Assembly: GCF_013403875.1 (NCBI RefSeq)
Contig: NZ_JACBNX010000005.1
Location: forward strand, 1 to 64,000
From: Burkholderia guangdongensis
GTDB taxonomy: Bacteria; Pseudomonadota; Gammaproteobacteria; Burkholderiales; Burkholderiaceae
DNA length: 64,000 bases
Direction of reading: 5' to 3'
The notes beneath the pieces were generated by a model. It was not told where the DNA came from. It searched no databases and saw only the letters and a program-made list of their open reading frames with translations. The position numbers were made by a program, and so were the translations under genes. Each line of letters opens with the position of its first letter. The stretch's first letter is position 1. This document shows, in pieces, positions 22,012-30,903 of the stretch.

Positions 22012-22341
22012 ATGGAATGGGAAGTCATCTATTACAGCGAGCGCATCAAACGGGAAGTGTTCGATCTGCCGACCGGCGTCCTTGCCGCATATCGACGCTT
22101 GGTTGCGCTTATGCAGCAGTACGGGGCGGATCTTCGCATGCCGCACTCGAGAGCAATGGGTGACGGATTGTTTGAATTGCGGCCGCGCGGCCGTGAAGGC
22201 ATTGGCCGGGTGTTCTACTGCACCTTGGTTGGCCGGCGCATCGTCGTCTTGCATTCGTTCGTGAAGAAAACGCAGGAGACGCCGGACGATGAAATGCGCA
22301 TCGCGCGAAAACGGATGAAAGAGGTACGAGGCTATGGCTAA
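22012..22341 (+). CDS. RelE/HigB-like toxin (phage Gp49-like family)
   Basis: The 109-residue protein matches the Gp49/HigB-like branch of the RelE superfamily: MEWEVIYYSERIKREVF, the central RAMGDGLFELRPRGREGIGRVFYC, and VVLHSFVKKTQETP, with basic residues throughout as expected for an mRNA interferase. The order is toxin first, antitoxin second, with an 8-base overlap, as in higBA. The host target is mRNA at the ribosome by family analogy. The gene lies just after the catalase unit. Confidence 0.87.
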   Translation: MEWEVIYYSERIKREVFDLPTGVLAAYRRLVALMQQYGADLRMPHSRAMGDGLFELRPRGREGIGRVFYCTLVGRRIVVLHSFVKKTQETPDDEMRIARKRMKEVRGYG

Positions 22342-22666
22342 GAGCAGACTGACACGGGAGCTGGCAGAGAAGTTCAACCCGGTTTCGCACACCGCGGAAG
22401 ATGACGCACGCCTGTTCGCCGACCCGAAGTTCCGTGACGCGTACGATGCGCTCGAAGAGGAGTTCACGGCACTCAACGCGCTGCTGGAAGCGCGCAAGGA
22501 GGCCGGGCTGACGCAGGCCCAGATTGCCGCGCGCATGGGTACGACCGCCTCTGCCGTCTCGCGGCTGGAGACTTCCCTTTCGAGCGAGAAGCATTCGCCG
22601 TCATTTGCGACCTTGCGCAAATACGCTGCCGCTTGCGGCAAAAAATTGGTGATTTCATTTGCCTGA
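22334..22666 (+). CDS. XRE-family antitoxin
   Basis: The protein is 110 residues. A helical N-terminal toxin-neutralising region is followed by an XRE helix-turn-helix (ARKEAGLTQAQIAARMGTTASAVSRLE) and a short C-terminal strand (GKKLVISF). It is typical of HigA-type antitoxins that bind the toxin and repress the shared promoter at the dyad at 21986. Only six bases separate its stop from the ubiA start, so it may be co-transcribed with that gene. Confidence 0.9.
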   Translation: MAKSRLTRELAEKFNPVSHTAEDDARLFADPKFRDAYDALEEEFTALNALLEARKEAGLTQAQIAARMGTTASAVSRLETSLSSEKHSPSFATLRKYAAACGKKLVISFA

Positions 22667-22672
22667 GGCCCC

Positions 22673-23536
22673 ATGTTCGCGCGCTTTCCCCTGTATCTGC
22701 GGCTCGTCCGGATGGACAAGCCGATCGGCAGCCTGCTGCTCCTCTGGCCGACGCTCAACGCGCTGTGGATCGCGTCGAACGGCCGGCCGCGCGTGTCGCT
22801 GCTCGCCATCTTCGCGCTCGGCACGATCCTGATGCGCTCGGCCGGCTGCGCGATCAACGACTACGCGGACCGCGACTTCGACCGTCACGTGAAGCGCACG
22901 GCCGAGCGTCCGCTGACGTCGGGCAAGATCCGCGCGTGGGAGGCGGTCGCGATCGCGGTCGGGCTGTCGCTCGTCGCGTTCCTGCTGATCCTGCCGCTGA
23001 ACGCGCTGACGAAGGAGCTGTCGGTCGTCGCGGTGTTCGTCGCCGGCACGTATCCGTTCATGAAGCGCTTCTTCGCGATTCCGCAGGCGTATCTCGGGAT
23101 CGCGTTCGGCTTCGGCATTCCGATGGCGTTCGCGGCCGTGCAGGACGCGGTGCCGCCGCTCGCGTGGATCATGCTTGCCGCGAACGTGTTCTGGTCGGTC
23201 GCGTACGACACCGAATACGCGATGGTCGACCGCGACGACGACATCAAGATCGGTATCCGCACGTCCGCGCTGACGTTCGGCCGCTTCGACGTCGCGGCGG
23301 TGATGCTCTGCTATGCGGCGACGCTCGGGGTCTACGCGTGGATCGGCGCGACGCTCGGCTTCGGGTTCGCGTTCTGGGCCGGCTGGGCGGTCGCGGCCGG
23401 CTGCGCGATCTATCACTACACGCTGATCAAGGGGCGCGATCGGATGGCCTGCTTCGCCGCGTTCAGGCACAACAACTGGCTCGGCGGCGCGCTGTTCGCG
23501 GGTATCGCCGCGCACTACGCGATCGCGGGTTTCTGA
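22673..23536 (+). CDS. ubiA: 4-hydroxybenzoate octaprenyltransferase (UbiA)
   Basis: This is a 287-residue inner-membrane prenyltransferase. It has the two Asp-rich motifs: [20 protein letters not shown] near residue 62 and [13 protein letters not shown] near 180. These bind magnesium and the polyprenyl diphosphate. About eight to nine hydrophobic helices are present. It catalyses the membrane-bound step joining 4-hydroxybenzoate and the octaprenyl tail in ubiquinone synthesis. It sits six bases downstream of a toxin-antitoxin pair, an unusual partner for a respiratory gene. Confidence 0.95.
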   Translation: MFARFPLYLRLVRMDKPIGSLLLLWPTLNALWIASNGRPRVSLLAIFALGTILMRSAGCAINDYADRDFDRHVKRTAERPLTSGKIRAWEAVAIAVGLSLVAFLLILPLNALTKELSVVAVFVAGTYPFMKRFFAIPQAYLGIAFGFGIPMAFAAVQDAVPPLAWIMLAANVFWSVAYDTEYAMVDRDDDIKIGIRTSALTFGRFDVAAVMLCYAATLGVYAWIGATLGFGFAFWAGWAVAAGCAIYHYTLIKGRDRMACFAAFRHNNWLGGALFAGIAAHYAIAGF

Positions 23537-23537
23537 G

Positions 23538-23584
23538 CTCGCCGGCCGACTCACCGGCCACTCGCCGGTCAACTCGCCGGCCGA
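23538..23584. repeat. Four degenerate 11-12-bp direct repeats between ubiA and proC
   Basis: CTCGCCGGCCGA is repeated with small changes four times in the 51-bp space between the convergent ubiA and proC genes. The GC-rich repeats can fold into hairpins on either strand and may serve as a weak bidirectional transcription barrier. Confidence 0.6.
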
Positions 23585-23587
23585 CCG

Positions 23588-24400
23588 TTACGCCGCGCCC
23601 AGCTCGTCCCCCATCTCCTTCGCGCGCGCCTGCGCCGCAAGCGCGCCGTTCACGATCGCTTCCTTCACGCCCTGTGCGTCGAACGACGCGAGCGCGGCCG
23701 CCGTCGTGCCGCCCTTCGACGTCACGCGCTCGCGCAGCACGCTCGCCGGCTCGCCCGACTGCGCGGCGAGCTGCGCGGCGCCGGTGAACGTCGCGACCGC
23801 GAGCGCGCGGCCCTGCTCGTCGTTCAGGCCGAGGCGGCGCGCCGCTTCCTGCAGCGCCTCGATGAAATAGAACACGTACGCGGGGCCGCTGCCCGAGATC
23901 GCCGTGACCGCGTCGAGCTGCGACTCGTCGTCGAACCACACCGTCTCGCCGACCGCGCCGAGCACGTCCGACGCGAGCGCGCGGCCCGCGGCGTCGACGC
24001 CCGGCAGTGCCGCGAGCCCCGTCACACCCATCCCGACGAGCGCCGGCGTGTTCGGCATCGTGCGCACGATGCGCGCGTAGCCGCCGAGCCAGCGTGCGAG
24101 GTCCGTGCCGCGAATGCCCGCCGCGATGCTGATCACGAGCTGCGATTGCAGATGCGGCGCGAGCGCCTGCGCGACGTCCTTCAGCACCTGGGGCTTCACC
24201 GCGAGCACGATCGCGTCGTAACCGGCGAGCGCCGCGTCGACGGCCGCGCCGGTCGCGATGCCGAACTGCTGCGCGGTGCGCTCGCGCGCCGCTTCGTTGA
24301 CGTCGATCGCGTACAGGCCGCTCGCGGCGATGCCGCGCTTGATCAGGCCGCCGATCAGTGCCGCGGCCATGTTGCCGCCGCCGATGAATGCGATTTTCAT
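23588..24400 (-). CDS. proC: Pyrroline-5-carboxylate reductase (ProC)
   Basis: This is a 270-residue NAD(P)H-dependent enzyme for the last step of proline synthesis. It has an N-terminal Rossmann motif (MKIAFIGGGNMAAALIGGL), the VLAVKPQVL segment, MPNTPALVGMG, and the C-terminal signature SGSGPAYVFYFIEAL...TSKGGTTAAAL. It follows yggS with a 39-bp gap; yggS-proC pairing is widely conserved. Length is normal. Confidence 0.96.
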   Translation of the reverse strand: MKIAFIGGGNMAAALIGGLIKRGIAASGLYAIDVNEAARERTAQQFGIATGAAVDAALAGYDAIVLAVKPQVLKDVAQALAPHLQSQLVISIAAGIRGTDLARWLGGYARIVRTMPNTPALVGMGVTGLAALPGVDAAGRALASDVLGAVGETVWFDDESQLDAVTAISGSGPAYVFYFIEALQEAARRLGLNDEQGRALAVATFTGAAQLAAQSGEPASVLRERVTSKGGTTAAALASFDAQGVKEAIVNGALAAQARAKEMGDELGAA

Positions 24401-24439
24401 AATGTCCGGAAAGTCAGGGGATGAGAGGAGTGCGGCGGA

Positions 24440-25138
24440 TCAGCGCGAATAGTCGCGCGCACCGAAGATCGCGGTGCCGACGCGCACGATCGTCGCGCCT
24501 TCGAGCACGGCCGCGTCGAGATCGGCGGACATGCCCATCGACAGCGTGTCGAGCGGTAGCCCGTCCGCGCGCAGCGCGTCGAACATCTCGCGCAGCGCGC
24601 GGTGCGGCACGCGTTGCGCGTCGGCGTCGCCGGCGGGCTCGGGGATCGCCATCAGCCCGCGCAGCCGCAGCGCCGGCAGCGCGGCGACCGCGCGCGCGAC
24701 GCTCGCGACGTCGGCCGGCGCGACCCCGCTCTTCGACGCCTCGCCGCTGATGTTCACCTGTACGCAGACGTTCAGCGGCGGCAGGTGCGCGGGCCGCTGC
24801 TCGGCGAGGCGCTGCGCGATCTTGAGCCGGTCGACCGAATGCACCCAGTCGAAGCGCTCGGCGACGGGCCGCGTCTTGTTCGATTGCAGCGGCCCGATGA
24901 AATGCCATTCGAGCGACGCGCGCAGATCGGCGAGCGCGTCGATCTTGTCGATCGCTTCCTGCACGTAGTTCTCGCCGAACGCGCGCTGGCCGGCCGCGTG
25001 CGCGTCGCGCACCGCGTCGGCGGGGAACGTTTTCGATACGGCGAGCAGCGTGACGGCGGCGGGATCGCGGCCGGCCGCGCGGGCGGCGTCGGCGATGCGG
25101 CGGTGGACGGAATCGAGGCGGGCGGCGAGATCGGACAT
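24440..25138 (-). CDS. yggS: YggS/PLPBP family pyridoxal phosphate homeostasis protein
   Basis: The 232-residue TIM-barrel protein binds PLP through Lys in LLAVSKTFPAD. Other family segments are FGENYVQEAIDKI, EWHFIGPLQSNKTRPV, VNISGEASKSGV, LRGLMAIPEP and SMGMSADLDAAVLEGATIVRVG. The start is set at 25138 (MSDLAARLDSVHRRI); an upstream extension lacks conservation. YggS maintains free PLP levels and is usually next to proC, as here. Confidence 0.94.
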   Translation of the reverse strand: MSDLAARLDSVHRRIADAARAAGRDPAAVTLLAVSKTFPADAVRDAHAAGQRAFGENYVQEAIDKIDALADLRASLEWHFIGPLQSNKTRPVAERFDWVHSVDRLKIAQRLAEQRPAHLPPLNVCVQVNISGEASKSGVAPADVASVARAVAALPALRLRGLMAIPEPAGDADAQRVPHRALREMFDALRADGLPLDTLSMGMSADLDAAVLEGATIVRVGTAIFGARDYSR

Positions 25139-25300
25139 GACGGCGGGCGAAGATAACAGCGGATGACAGCGAATAACAGCGCAAACGCCTGGAACGGCTG
25201 GAATGGCGATAGCGGCGCGCCGCACGCTGCGCGGCGCTTCGGTTCGCATTATACGGAGCGCTGGGGCCGGCGCGGCGCGGCGTGCCGTGCGCGCCGCGCG

Positions 25301-26527
25301 TCAGCCGTACAGCAGATGCTCGACGAGCTGCACCCAGTGCGCGACCGGAATCGCGGTGCCGCTTTGCAGATGCGCGATGCAGCCGACGTTCGCGGACACG
25401 ATCATCTGCGGCTCGAGCGCCTGCAGCTTCGCGAGCTTCTGCTTGCGCAGCTTGTACGACAGCGACGGCTGCGTCAGCGAGTAGGTGCCGGCCGAGCCGC
25501 AGCACAGATGGCTGTCGGCGGGCAGATGGACTTCGATGCCGAGCGTCTCGAGCAGCCGCTCGACCTTGCCGCGCGACTGCTGGCCGTGCTGCAGCGTGCA
25601 CGGCGGATGGTACGCGACCGTGTGGACCGCGCGGCGGCGCGCGAGCGTCGCGAGCTCGGCCTCGAACGGCAGCAGCACGTCCGAGATGTCGCGCGTCAGC
25701 GACGCGATCTTCAGCGCCTTCGCCGCATACGCGGGGTCGTCGCGCAGCAGGTGCGCGTATTCGAGCACGGTCGCGCCGCAGCCGGACGCGTTCATCACGA
25801 TCGCCTCGACGCCGCGCTCGACGTAGGGCCACCACGCGTCGATGTTGCGGCGTGCGTCGTCGAGCGCCTCGTCGTGATAGTTCAGATGCAGCCGCACCGC
25901 GCCGCAGCAGCCGGCCTCGGGCGCGACGACGGTCTCGACGCCGAGCGCGTCGAGCACGCGCGCGGTCGCGATGTTGATGTTCGGCAGCATCGACGGCTGC
26001 ACGCAGCCGGCCAGCATCAACATCTTGCGCGCGTGCGTGCGGTGCGGCCATTCGAGCAGGCGCGTGCGCGGCGGCACCTTGTCGCGCAGCCGCTTCGGCA
26101 GCAGCGGGCGCACGTGCTGGCCGAGCCGCATCACCGGCGAGAACAGCGCGCTGTTCGGCACGAAGCTCGCGAGCACGCGCCGGAACAGCCGCTGCGACAG
26201 CGGGCGCCGCACCTGCGCCTCGACGTGCTTGCGGCCGATCTCGACGAGGTGGCCGTACTGGACGCCGGACGGGCAGGTCGTCTCGCAACTGCGGCACGTG
26301 AGGCAGCGGTCCAGATGCTGCTGCGTGCTGCGCGTGACGGTCGCGCCCTCGACCATCTGCTTGATCAGATAGATGCGGCCGCGCGGGCCGTCGAGCTCGT
26401 CGCCGAGCAGCTGATAGGTCGGGCAGGTCGCGGTGCAGAAGCCACAGTGCACGCATTTGCGCAGGATCGCGTCGGCCTCGTCGCCGTCGGGCGTATTGCG
26501 GATGAAATCCGCGAGGTTCGTCTGCAT
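25301..26527 (-). CDS. glcF: Glycolate oxidase iron-sulfur subunit GlcF
   Basis: The protein is 408 residues. Two 4Fe-4S ferredoxin motifs lie in the N-terminal third (CVHCGFCTATCPTYQ and CLTCRSCETTCPSGV). Two cysteine-rich CCG domains follow in the C-terminal part (GCCGAVRLHLNYH; HLCCGSAGTYSL). It transfers electrons from the flavin subunits to the quinone pool during glycolate oxidation. It is the third gene of glcDEF, starting eight bases after glcE. Confidence 0.94.
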   Translation of the reverse strand: MQTNLADFIRNTPDGDEADAILRKCVHCGFCTATCPTYQLLGDELDGPRGRIYLIKQMVEGATVTRSTQQHLDRCLTCRSCETTCPSGVQYGHLVEIGRKHVEAQVRRPLSQRLFRRVLASFVPNSALFSPVMRLGQHVRPLLPKRLRDKVPPRTRLLEWPHRTHARKMLMLAGCVQPSMLPNINIATARVLDALGVETVVAPEAGCCGAVRLHLNYHDEALDDARRNIDAWWPYVERGVEAIVMNASGCGATVLEYAHLLRDDPAYAAKALKIASLTRDISDVLLPFEAELATLARRRAVHTVAYHPPCTLQHGQQSRGKVERLLETLGIEVHLPADSHLCCGSAGTYSLTQPSLSYKLRKQKLAKLQALEPQMIVSANVGCIAHLQSGTAIPVAHWVQLVEHLLYG

Positions 26528-26534
26528 CGCGCTC

Positions 26535-27623
26535 TCAGAGATCGGGGTACAGCCGGCCGCGGTTGAAGATGCGTGCCGGGTCGAACGCGGCCTTCAGGCC
26601 GCGATGGATTTTCATCAATGGTGCCGGTAGCGGCGTGAACACGCCCGCGCTGCGGTCGTACGACGTGCCCGCGCGGAACAGCGTCGCGTGGCCGCCCGCC
26701 TGCTTCGCGCTCATCCGGACGGTCTGCGCGTCGGCGTCGGTGATGCACCAGCGCTGCGAGCCGCCCCATTCCATCAGCTGCGTGCCGGGCAGGTGCAGCG
26801 GCTCGGTGATCGACGGCAACGCCAGCCGCCACAGCGCGTAGCCGGGCGGAATGGCCGCGAAGAATGGGTCGGTCTGCTCGCGCAGGCCTTCCCAGAAGCG
26901 CTCGCTCTCGACCGCGTCGACGATCTCGCCGCCGAGCGTCGTCTTCGCGGCCTTCACGGCGGCCTCGGCGCCGGACAGCCGCAGCGCGAGCGTGCCGTTG
27001 CGCCACGCGCTCGCGCTGATCGGCAGCGGCCGGCCGCCCCATTCGTTGAGCTTGCGAACCGCGTCGGTCGCGTTCATGTCGAATTTCATCGTGACTTCGG
27101 CGACCGGCACCGGCAGCACCTTGATCGACAGCTCGAGCATCAGCCCGAGCGTGCCGAGCGCGCCGGCCATCAGCCGCGACACGTCGTAGCCGGCGACGTT
27201 CTTCACGACCTGGCCGCCGAAGCGCAGCGCCTCGCCGTGGCCGTTCATCAGCAGGACGCCGAGCACGAAGTCGCGCGGCGCGCCGGCCGTCGCGCGGCGC
27301 GGGCCCGCGAGGCCGGCCGCGATGCAGCCGCCGAGCGTCGCCGCGCGGCCGAAATGCGGCGGCTCGAACGGCAGCATCTGGCCGCGCTCGGCGAGCGCCG
27401 CCTCGAGCTGCATCAGCGGCGTGCCGGCACGGGCCGTCACGACGAGCTCCGCCGGATCGTAGGACACGATGCCTTGATGTGCGCGCGTGTCGAGTATCTC
27501 TCCGTCCAGCGTCTGACCGTACCAGTCCTTGGTGCCGCCGCCGCGAATCCGCAACGTGCGGCCGTCGGCGCTGGCGGCGCGGATGCGCTCGGCCCAGCCG
27601 GCGACGATGTCGTCCTCTTCCAT
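26535..27623 (-). CDS. glcE: Glycolate oxidase FAD-binding subunit GlcE
   Basis: The 362-residue protein has an N-terminal PCMH-type FAD-binding fold (GRTLRIRGGGTKDWYG; VTARAGTPLMQLEAALAERGQ; AATLGGCIAAGLAGPRR; GEALRFGGQVVKNVAGYDVSR). It is shorter than GlcD, as expected. The start at 27623 (MEEDDIVAGWAERI) is chosen over an ATG at 27683 because the added residues show no conservation; neither has a strong ribosome-binding site. It lies between glcD (138-bp gap) and glcF (7-bp gap). Confidence 0.92.
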   Translation of the reverse strand: MEEDDIVAGWAERIRAASADGRTLRIRGGGTKDWYGQTLDGEILDTRAHQGIVSYDPAELVVTARAGTPLMQLEAALAERGQMLPFEPPHFGRAATLGGCIAAGLAGPRRATAGAPRDFVLGVLLMNGHGEALRFGGQVVKNVAGYDVSRLMAGALGTLGLMLELSIKVLPVPVAEVTMKFDMNATDAVRKLNEWGGRPLPISASAWRNGTLALRLSGAEAAVKAAKTTLGGEIVDAVESERFWEGLREQTDPFFAAIPPGYALWRLALPSITEPLHLPGTQLMEWGGSQRWCITDADAQTVRMSAKQAGGHATLFRAGTSYDRSAGVFTPLPAPLMKIHRGLKAAFDPARIFNRGRLYPDL

Positions 27624-27761
27624 GATCGGTTGTTGTCTCGTGGTACGTCCGGTCGATTGTACCGGGGTCGCATGCGCGTACATCGCGACTATCCCTAGGG
27701 TCCGGAAAAACGTCGCCGGACGGCGCGGCGCGATGCCGCCCGGCGCATGCTGCCGCGCGCG

Positions 27762-29255
27762 TCAGAATCGCGGAATGTCCGGATGCGGCAACAACCCGCC
27801 GCGCACGTGCTGGCGGCCATACTCGGCGCAGCGCGCGCGCGTCGGAATGCCCTTGTCCGGATTGAGGATCTCGGGCGGATCGAACGCGCGCTTGACCGCG
27901 AAGAACGCGTCGCGCTCCTGCGGCGAGAACTGCACGCACATCGAGTTCAGCTTCTCGACGCCGACGCCGTGCTCGCCCGTGACCGTGCCGCCGAACTCGA
28001 CGCAGGTCTCGAGGATATCGGCGCCGAACAGCTCCGCGCGGTGCAGCTCGTCGGGATCGTTCGCGTTGTAGAGAATCAGCGGATGCATGTTGCCGTCGCC
28101 CGCGTGGAACACGTTGATGCAGCGCAGCCCGTACTGCGTCTCCATCTGCTCGATCCGCGCGAGCAGCGGGCCGATCGCGCGGCGCGGCACGGTGCCGTCC
28201 ATGCAGTAGTAGTCCGGCGAGATCCGGCCGGCCGCCGGGAACGCGTTCTTGCGGCCGGACCAGAAGCGCAGCCGCTCGCTCTCGGTGCGCGACACCTGCA
28301 CGCGCGTCGCGCCGTGCTCGCGCAGCACCGCGGTCATCCGGACGATCTCCTCGGCGACTTCCTCCGGTGTGCCGTCCGATTCGCACAGCAGGATCGCCTT
28401 CGCGTCGACGTCGTAGCCGGCGTGCGTGAACGACTCGACCGCCTGCGTCGCGGGCTTGTCCATCATCTCGAGCCCGGCCGGGATGATCCCGGACGCGATC
28501 AGCGAGGCGACCGCGTTGCCGCCCTTCACGACGTCGTCGAAGCTCGCCATCACGAGCTGCGCGGCCTGCGGTTTCGGGATCAGCCGCACCGTGACCTCGG
28601 TGACGATCGCGAACATTCCCTCGCTGCCGATCAGCACCGTGAGCAGGTCGAGGCCGGGCGCGTCGAGCGCGAGCGAGCCGAGCTCGACGATCTCGCCGTC
28701 GCTCGTCACCGCGCGCACGCGCAGCACGTTGTGGACGGTGAGGCCGTACTTCAGGCAGTGCACGCCGCCGGAATTCTCGGCGACGTTGCCGCCGATCGTG
28801 CACGCGATCTGCGACGACGGGTCGGGTGCGTAGTAGAGCCCGTAGCGCGCGGCGGCGTCGGAGATCGCGAGGTTGCGCACGCCGGGCTGGACCGTCGCGG
28901 TGCGGGCGTACGGATCGACTTCGACGATCCGCGTGAAGCGCGCGAGCGACAGCACGACGCCGTTCGAGATCGGCAGCGCGCCGCCGGACAGGCTCGTGCC
29001 CGCGCCGCGCGGCACGATCGGTACGTTGAGGCGACGGCAGATCTGCACGATGCGCTGCACCTGCGATTCGGTCTCGGGCAGCGCGACCGCGAGCGGCAGC
29101 CGCCGGTACGCGGACAGCCCGTCGCATTCGTACGCGGCGGTGTCCTCGTCGCGATAGCGCAGGCATTGCGTCGGCAGCACGGCCATCAGCGCCTGGACGA
29201 CTTCGCGCTGGCGCTGCGCGCGCATCTCGGCCGACAGTTCGGCGGGTGCGTTCAT
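27762..29255 (-). CDS. glcD: Glycolate oxidase catalytic subunit GlcD
   Basis: This 497-residue FAD-linked oxidase has FAD-binding motifs PIVPRGAGTSLSGGALP, VQPGVRNLAISDAAARYGLYYAPDPSS and GNVAENSGGVHCLKYG. The C-terminal substrate domain carries NVFHAGDGNMHPL and the conserved TGEHGVGVEK. It oxidises glycolate (or D-lactate) with GlcE and GlcF as partners. A Shine-Dalgarno AGGAGGAG is visible just before the start. It heads glcDEF on the minus strand and follows a related oxidase gene. Confidence 0.95.
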   Translation of the reverse strand: MNAPAELSAEMRAQRQREVVQALMAVLPTQCLRYRDEDTAAYECDGLSAYRRLPLAVALPETESQVQRIVQICRRLNVPIVPRGAGTSLSGGALPISNGVVLSLARFTRIVEVDPYARTATVQPGVRNLAISDAAARYGLYYAPDPSSQIACTIGGNVAENSGGVHCLKYGLTVHNVLRVRAVTSDGEIVELGSLALDAPGLDLLTVLIGSEGMFAIVTEVTVRLIPKPQAAQLVMASFDDVVKGGNAVASLIASGIIPAGLEMMDKPATQAVESFTHAGYDVDAKAILLCESDGTPEEVAEEIVRMTAVLREHGATRVQVSRTESERLRFWSGRKNAFPAAGRISPDYYCMDGTVPRRAIGPLLARIEQMETQYGLRCINVFHAGDGNMHPLILYNANDPDELHRAELFGADILETCVEFGGTVTGEHGVGVEKLNSMCVQFSPQERDAFFAVKRAFDPPEILNPDKGIPTRARCAEYGRQHVRGGLLPHPDIPRF

Positions 29256-29274
29256 TGTGTCTCCTCCTTGTCGG

Positions 29275-29304
29275 CCGGAGTTGGCGCTTCAGCGCTTACT
29301 CCGG
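29275..29304 (-). terminator. Stem-loop between the FAD-oxidase gene and glcD
   Basis: CCGGAGT and ACTCCGG form a 7-bp outer stem, with an inner GCGCT/AGCGC pairing. It lacks a T-run and may act as an mRNA processing or partial termination element. Confidence 0.45.
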
Positions 29305-29324
29305 CCCCATGCCAAGCCGCGGGC

Positions 29325-30734
29325 TCAGCACTTGAAAATCTTGCCCGGGTTCATCAGGTTGCGCGGATCGAGCGCGAGCTTGATCGCGCGCATCGTATCG
29401 ACCGCGGCCTCGCCGTGCTCCTTCTCGAGGAAGCGCATCTTGTGCAGGCCGACGCCGTGCTCGCCGGTGCAGGTGCCGCCCATGCGCAGCGCCCGCTCGA
29501 CGATCCGCTCGTTGATCCGTTCCGCTTCGTCGAGCTCCTCCGGCTTCGCCGGATCGACGAGGATCGCGACGTGGAAGTTGCCGTCGCCGACGTGGCCGAC
29601 GATCGGGCACGGCAGCGACGACGCCCGCAAGTCCGCGTCGGTCTCGACGACACAGTCAGCGAGCCGCGAGATCGGCACGCAGACGTCGGTCGTCACCGAA
29701 CGGCAGCCGGGCTTCAATTGCAGCATCGCGAAGTACGCGTTGTGTCGCGCGGCCCAGAGGCGGCTGCGGTCCTCGGGGCGGGTCGCCCATTCGAAGTCCT
29801 GGCCGCCGTGCTGCGCGGCGAGCGATTCGACGAGCTCGACCTGTTCCTTCACGCCCGCTTCGGTGCCGTGGAATTCGAAGAACAGTGTCGGCGCCTCGGC
29901 GAGCGTCATGTTCGAGTGGCGGTTGATCGCGCGAATCGCGAGCGCGTCGACGAACTCGACGCGCGCGATCGGCACGCCGAGCTGGATCGTCTCGATTACG
30001 GTGCGCACCGCGTCGCCCATCGACGGGAACGCGCAGATCGCGGCCGACACCGCCTCGGGCAGCGGATGCAGGCGCAGCGTGATCTCGGTGATCACGCCGA
30101 GCGTGCCCTCGGAGCCGACGAACAGGCGCGTCAGATCGTAGCCGGCCGACGACTTGCGCGCGCGCGTGCCGGTCTTCACCACGCGGCCGTCGGCGAGCAC
30201 CGCGGTCAGCCCGAGCACGTTCTCGCGCATCGTGCCGTAGCGCACCGCGTTCGTGCCGGACGCGCGCGTCGCGGTCATGCCGCCGATGCTCGCATCGGCG
30301 CCGGGATCGATCGGGAAGAAGAGGCCCGTGTCGCGCAGCGCGTCGTTCAGCGCCTTGCGCGTGATGCCGGGCTCGACGGTGACGGTCAGGTCTTCCGCGT
30401 CGATCGACAGCACGCGGTTCATGTCGGACAGATCGAGCGACACGCCGCCGCGCACCGCGAGCAGATGACCTTCGAGCGACGAGCCGGCGCCGTACGGGAT
30501 CAGCGGCACGCCGTGGAGCGCGCAGAGCGACACCACTTGGCGCACGTCGTCGGCGCTGTGCGCGAACACGACGGCGTCGGGGAGCTGTGGATCGAACGGC
30601 GATTCGTCGCGGCCGTGATGCGTGCGGACCGCGTCGGACGTCGACACGCGCTCGCCGAACGCGGCGCGCAGCGCATCGAGCAGGGCAGGGGGGAGCGGCC
30701 GGCGGCCGACGGCCGGCGGGGCGGGGTGATTCAC
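29325..30734 (-). CDS. FAD-linked oxidase, D-lactate dehydrogenase (cytochrome)-like
   Basis: The 469-residue protein belongs to the same fold family as GlcD: PLIPYGAGSSLEGHLLAVRGGVS, VTVEPGITRKALNDALRDTGLFFPIDPGADA, TRASGTNAVRYGTMREN and the C-terminal HVGDGNFHVAILVDP...GGTCTGEHGVGLHKM. The short spacing of motifs resembles D-lactate dehydrogenase (cytochrome) type enzymes, but the substrate could be another 2-hydroxy acid. It precedes glcDEF on the same strand and may supply a parallel hydroxy-acid oxidation route. Confidence 0.85.
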   Translation of the reverse strand: MNHPAPPAVGRRPLPPALLDALRAAFGERVSTSDAVRTHHGRDESPFDPQLPDAVVFAHSADDVRQVVSLCALHGVPLIPYGAGSSLEGHLLAVRGGVSLDLSDMNRVLSIDAEDLTVTVEPGITRKALNDALRDTGLFFPIDPGADASIGGMTATRASGTNAVRYGTMRENVLGLTAVLADGRVVKTGTRARKSSAGYDLTRLFVGSEGTLGVITEITLRLHPLPEAVSAAICAFPSMGDAVRTVIETIQLGVPIARVEFVDALAIRAINRHSNMTLAEAPTLFFEFHGTEAGVKEQVELVESLAAQHGGQDFEWATRPEDRSRLWAARHNAYFAMLQLKPGCRSVTTDVCVPISRLADCVVETDADLRASSLPCPIVGHVGDGNFHVAILVDPAKPEELDEAERINERIVERALRMGGTCTGEHGVGLHKMRFLEKEHGEAAVDTMRAIKLALDPRNLMNPGKIFKC

Positions 30735-30853
30735 GCGAGTCTCCAGCTTATATTTGCCGCAACAATTTGCCGCAATACACGGCGATCCGGCTCATTCTAC
30801 GCTCGAACGCCGGCTGCGAGCCGCGGCGCGGGCTGCGATAATCGCGGGCGTAT

Positions 30854-30883
30854 ACACATCGATATACATCGACACACATCGAC
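30854..30883 (+). repeat. Three 10-bp direct repeats before the adenosyltransferase gene
   Basis: ACATCGA recurs at 30856, 30866 and 30876, exactly one helical turn apart, within a slightly AT-richer leader just upstream of the AAGGAGAG ribosome-binding site. It could be a regulator-binding array or a feature of the untranslated leader; no known cobalamin riboswitch motif is seen. Confidence 0.6.
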
Positions 30884-30903
30884 ACCAAGGAGAGCATTGC
30901 GTT

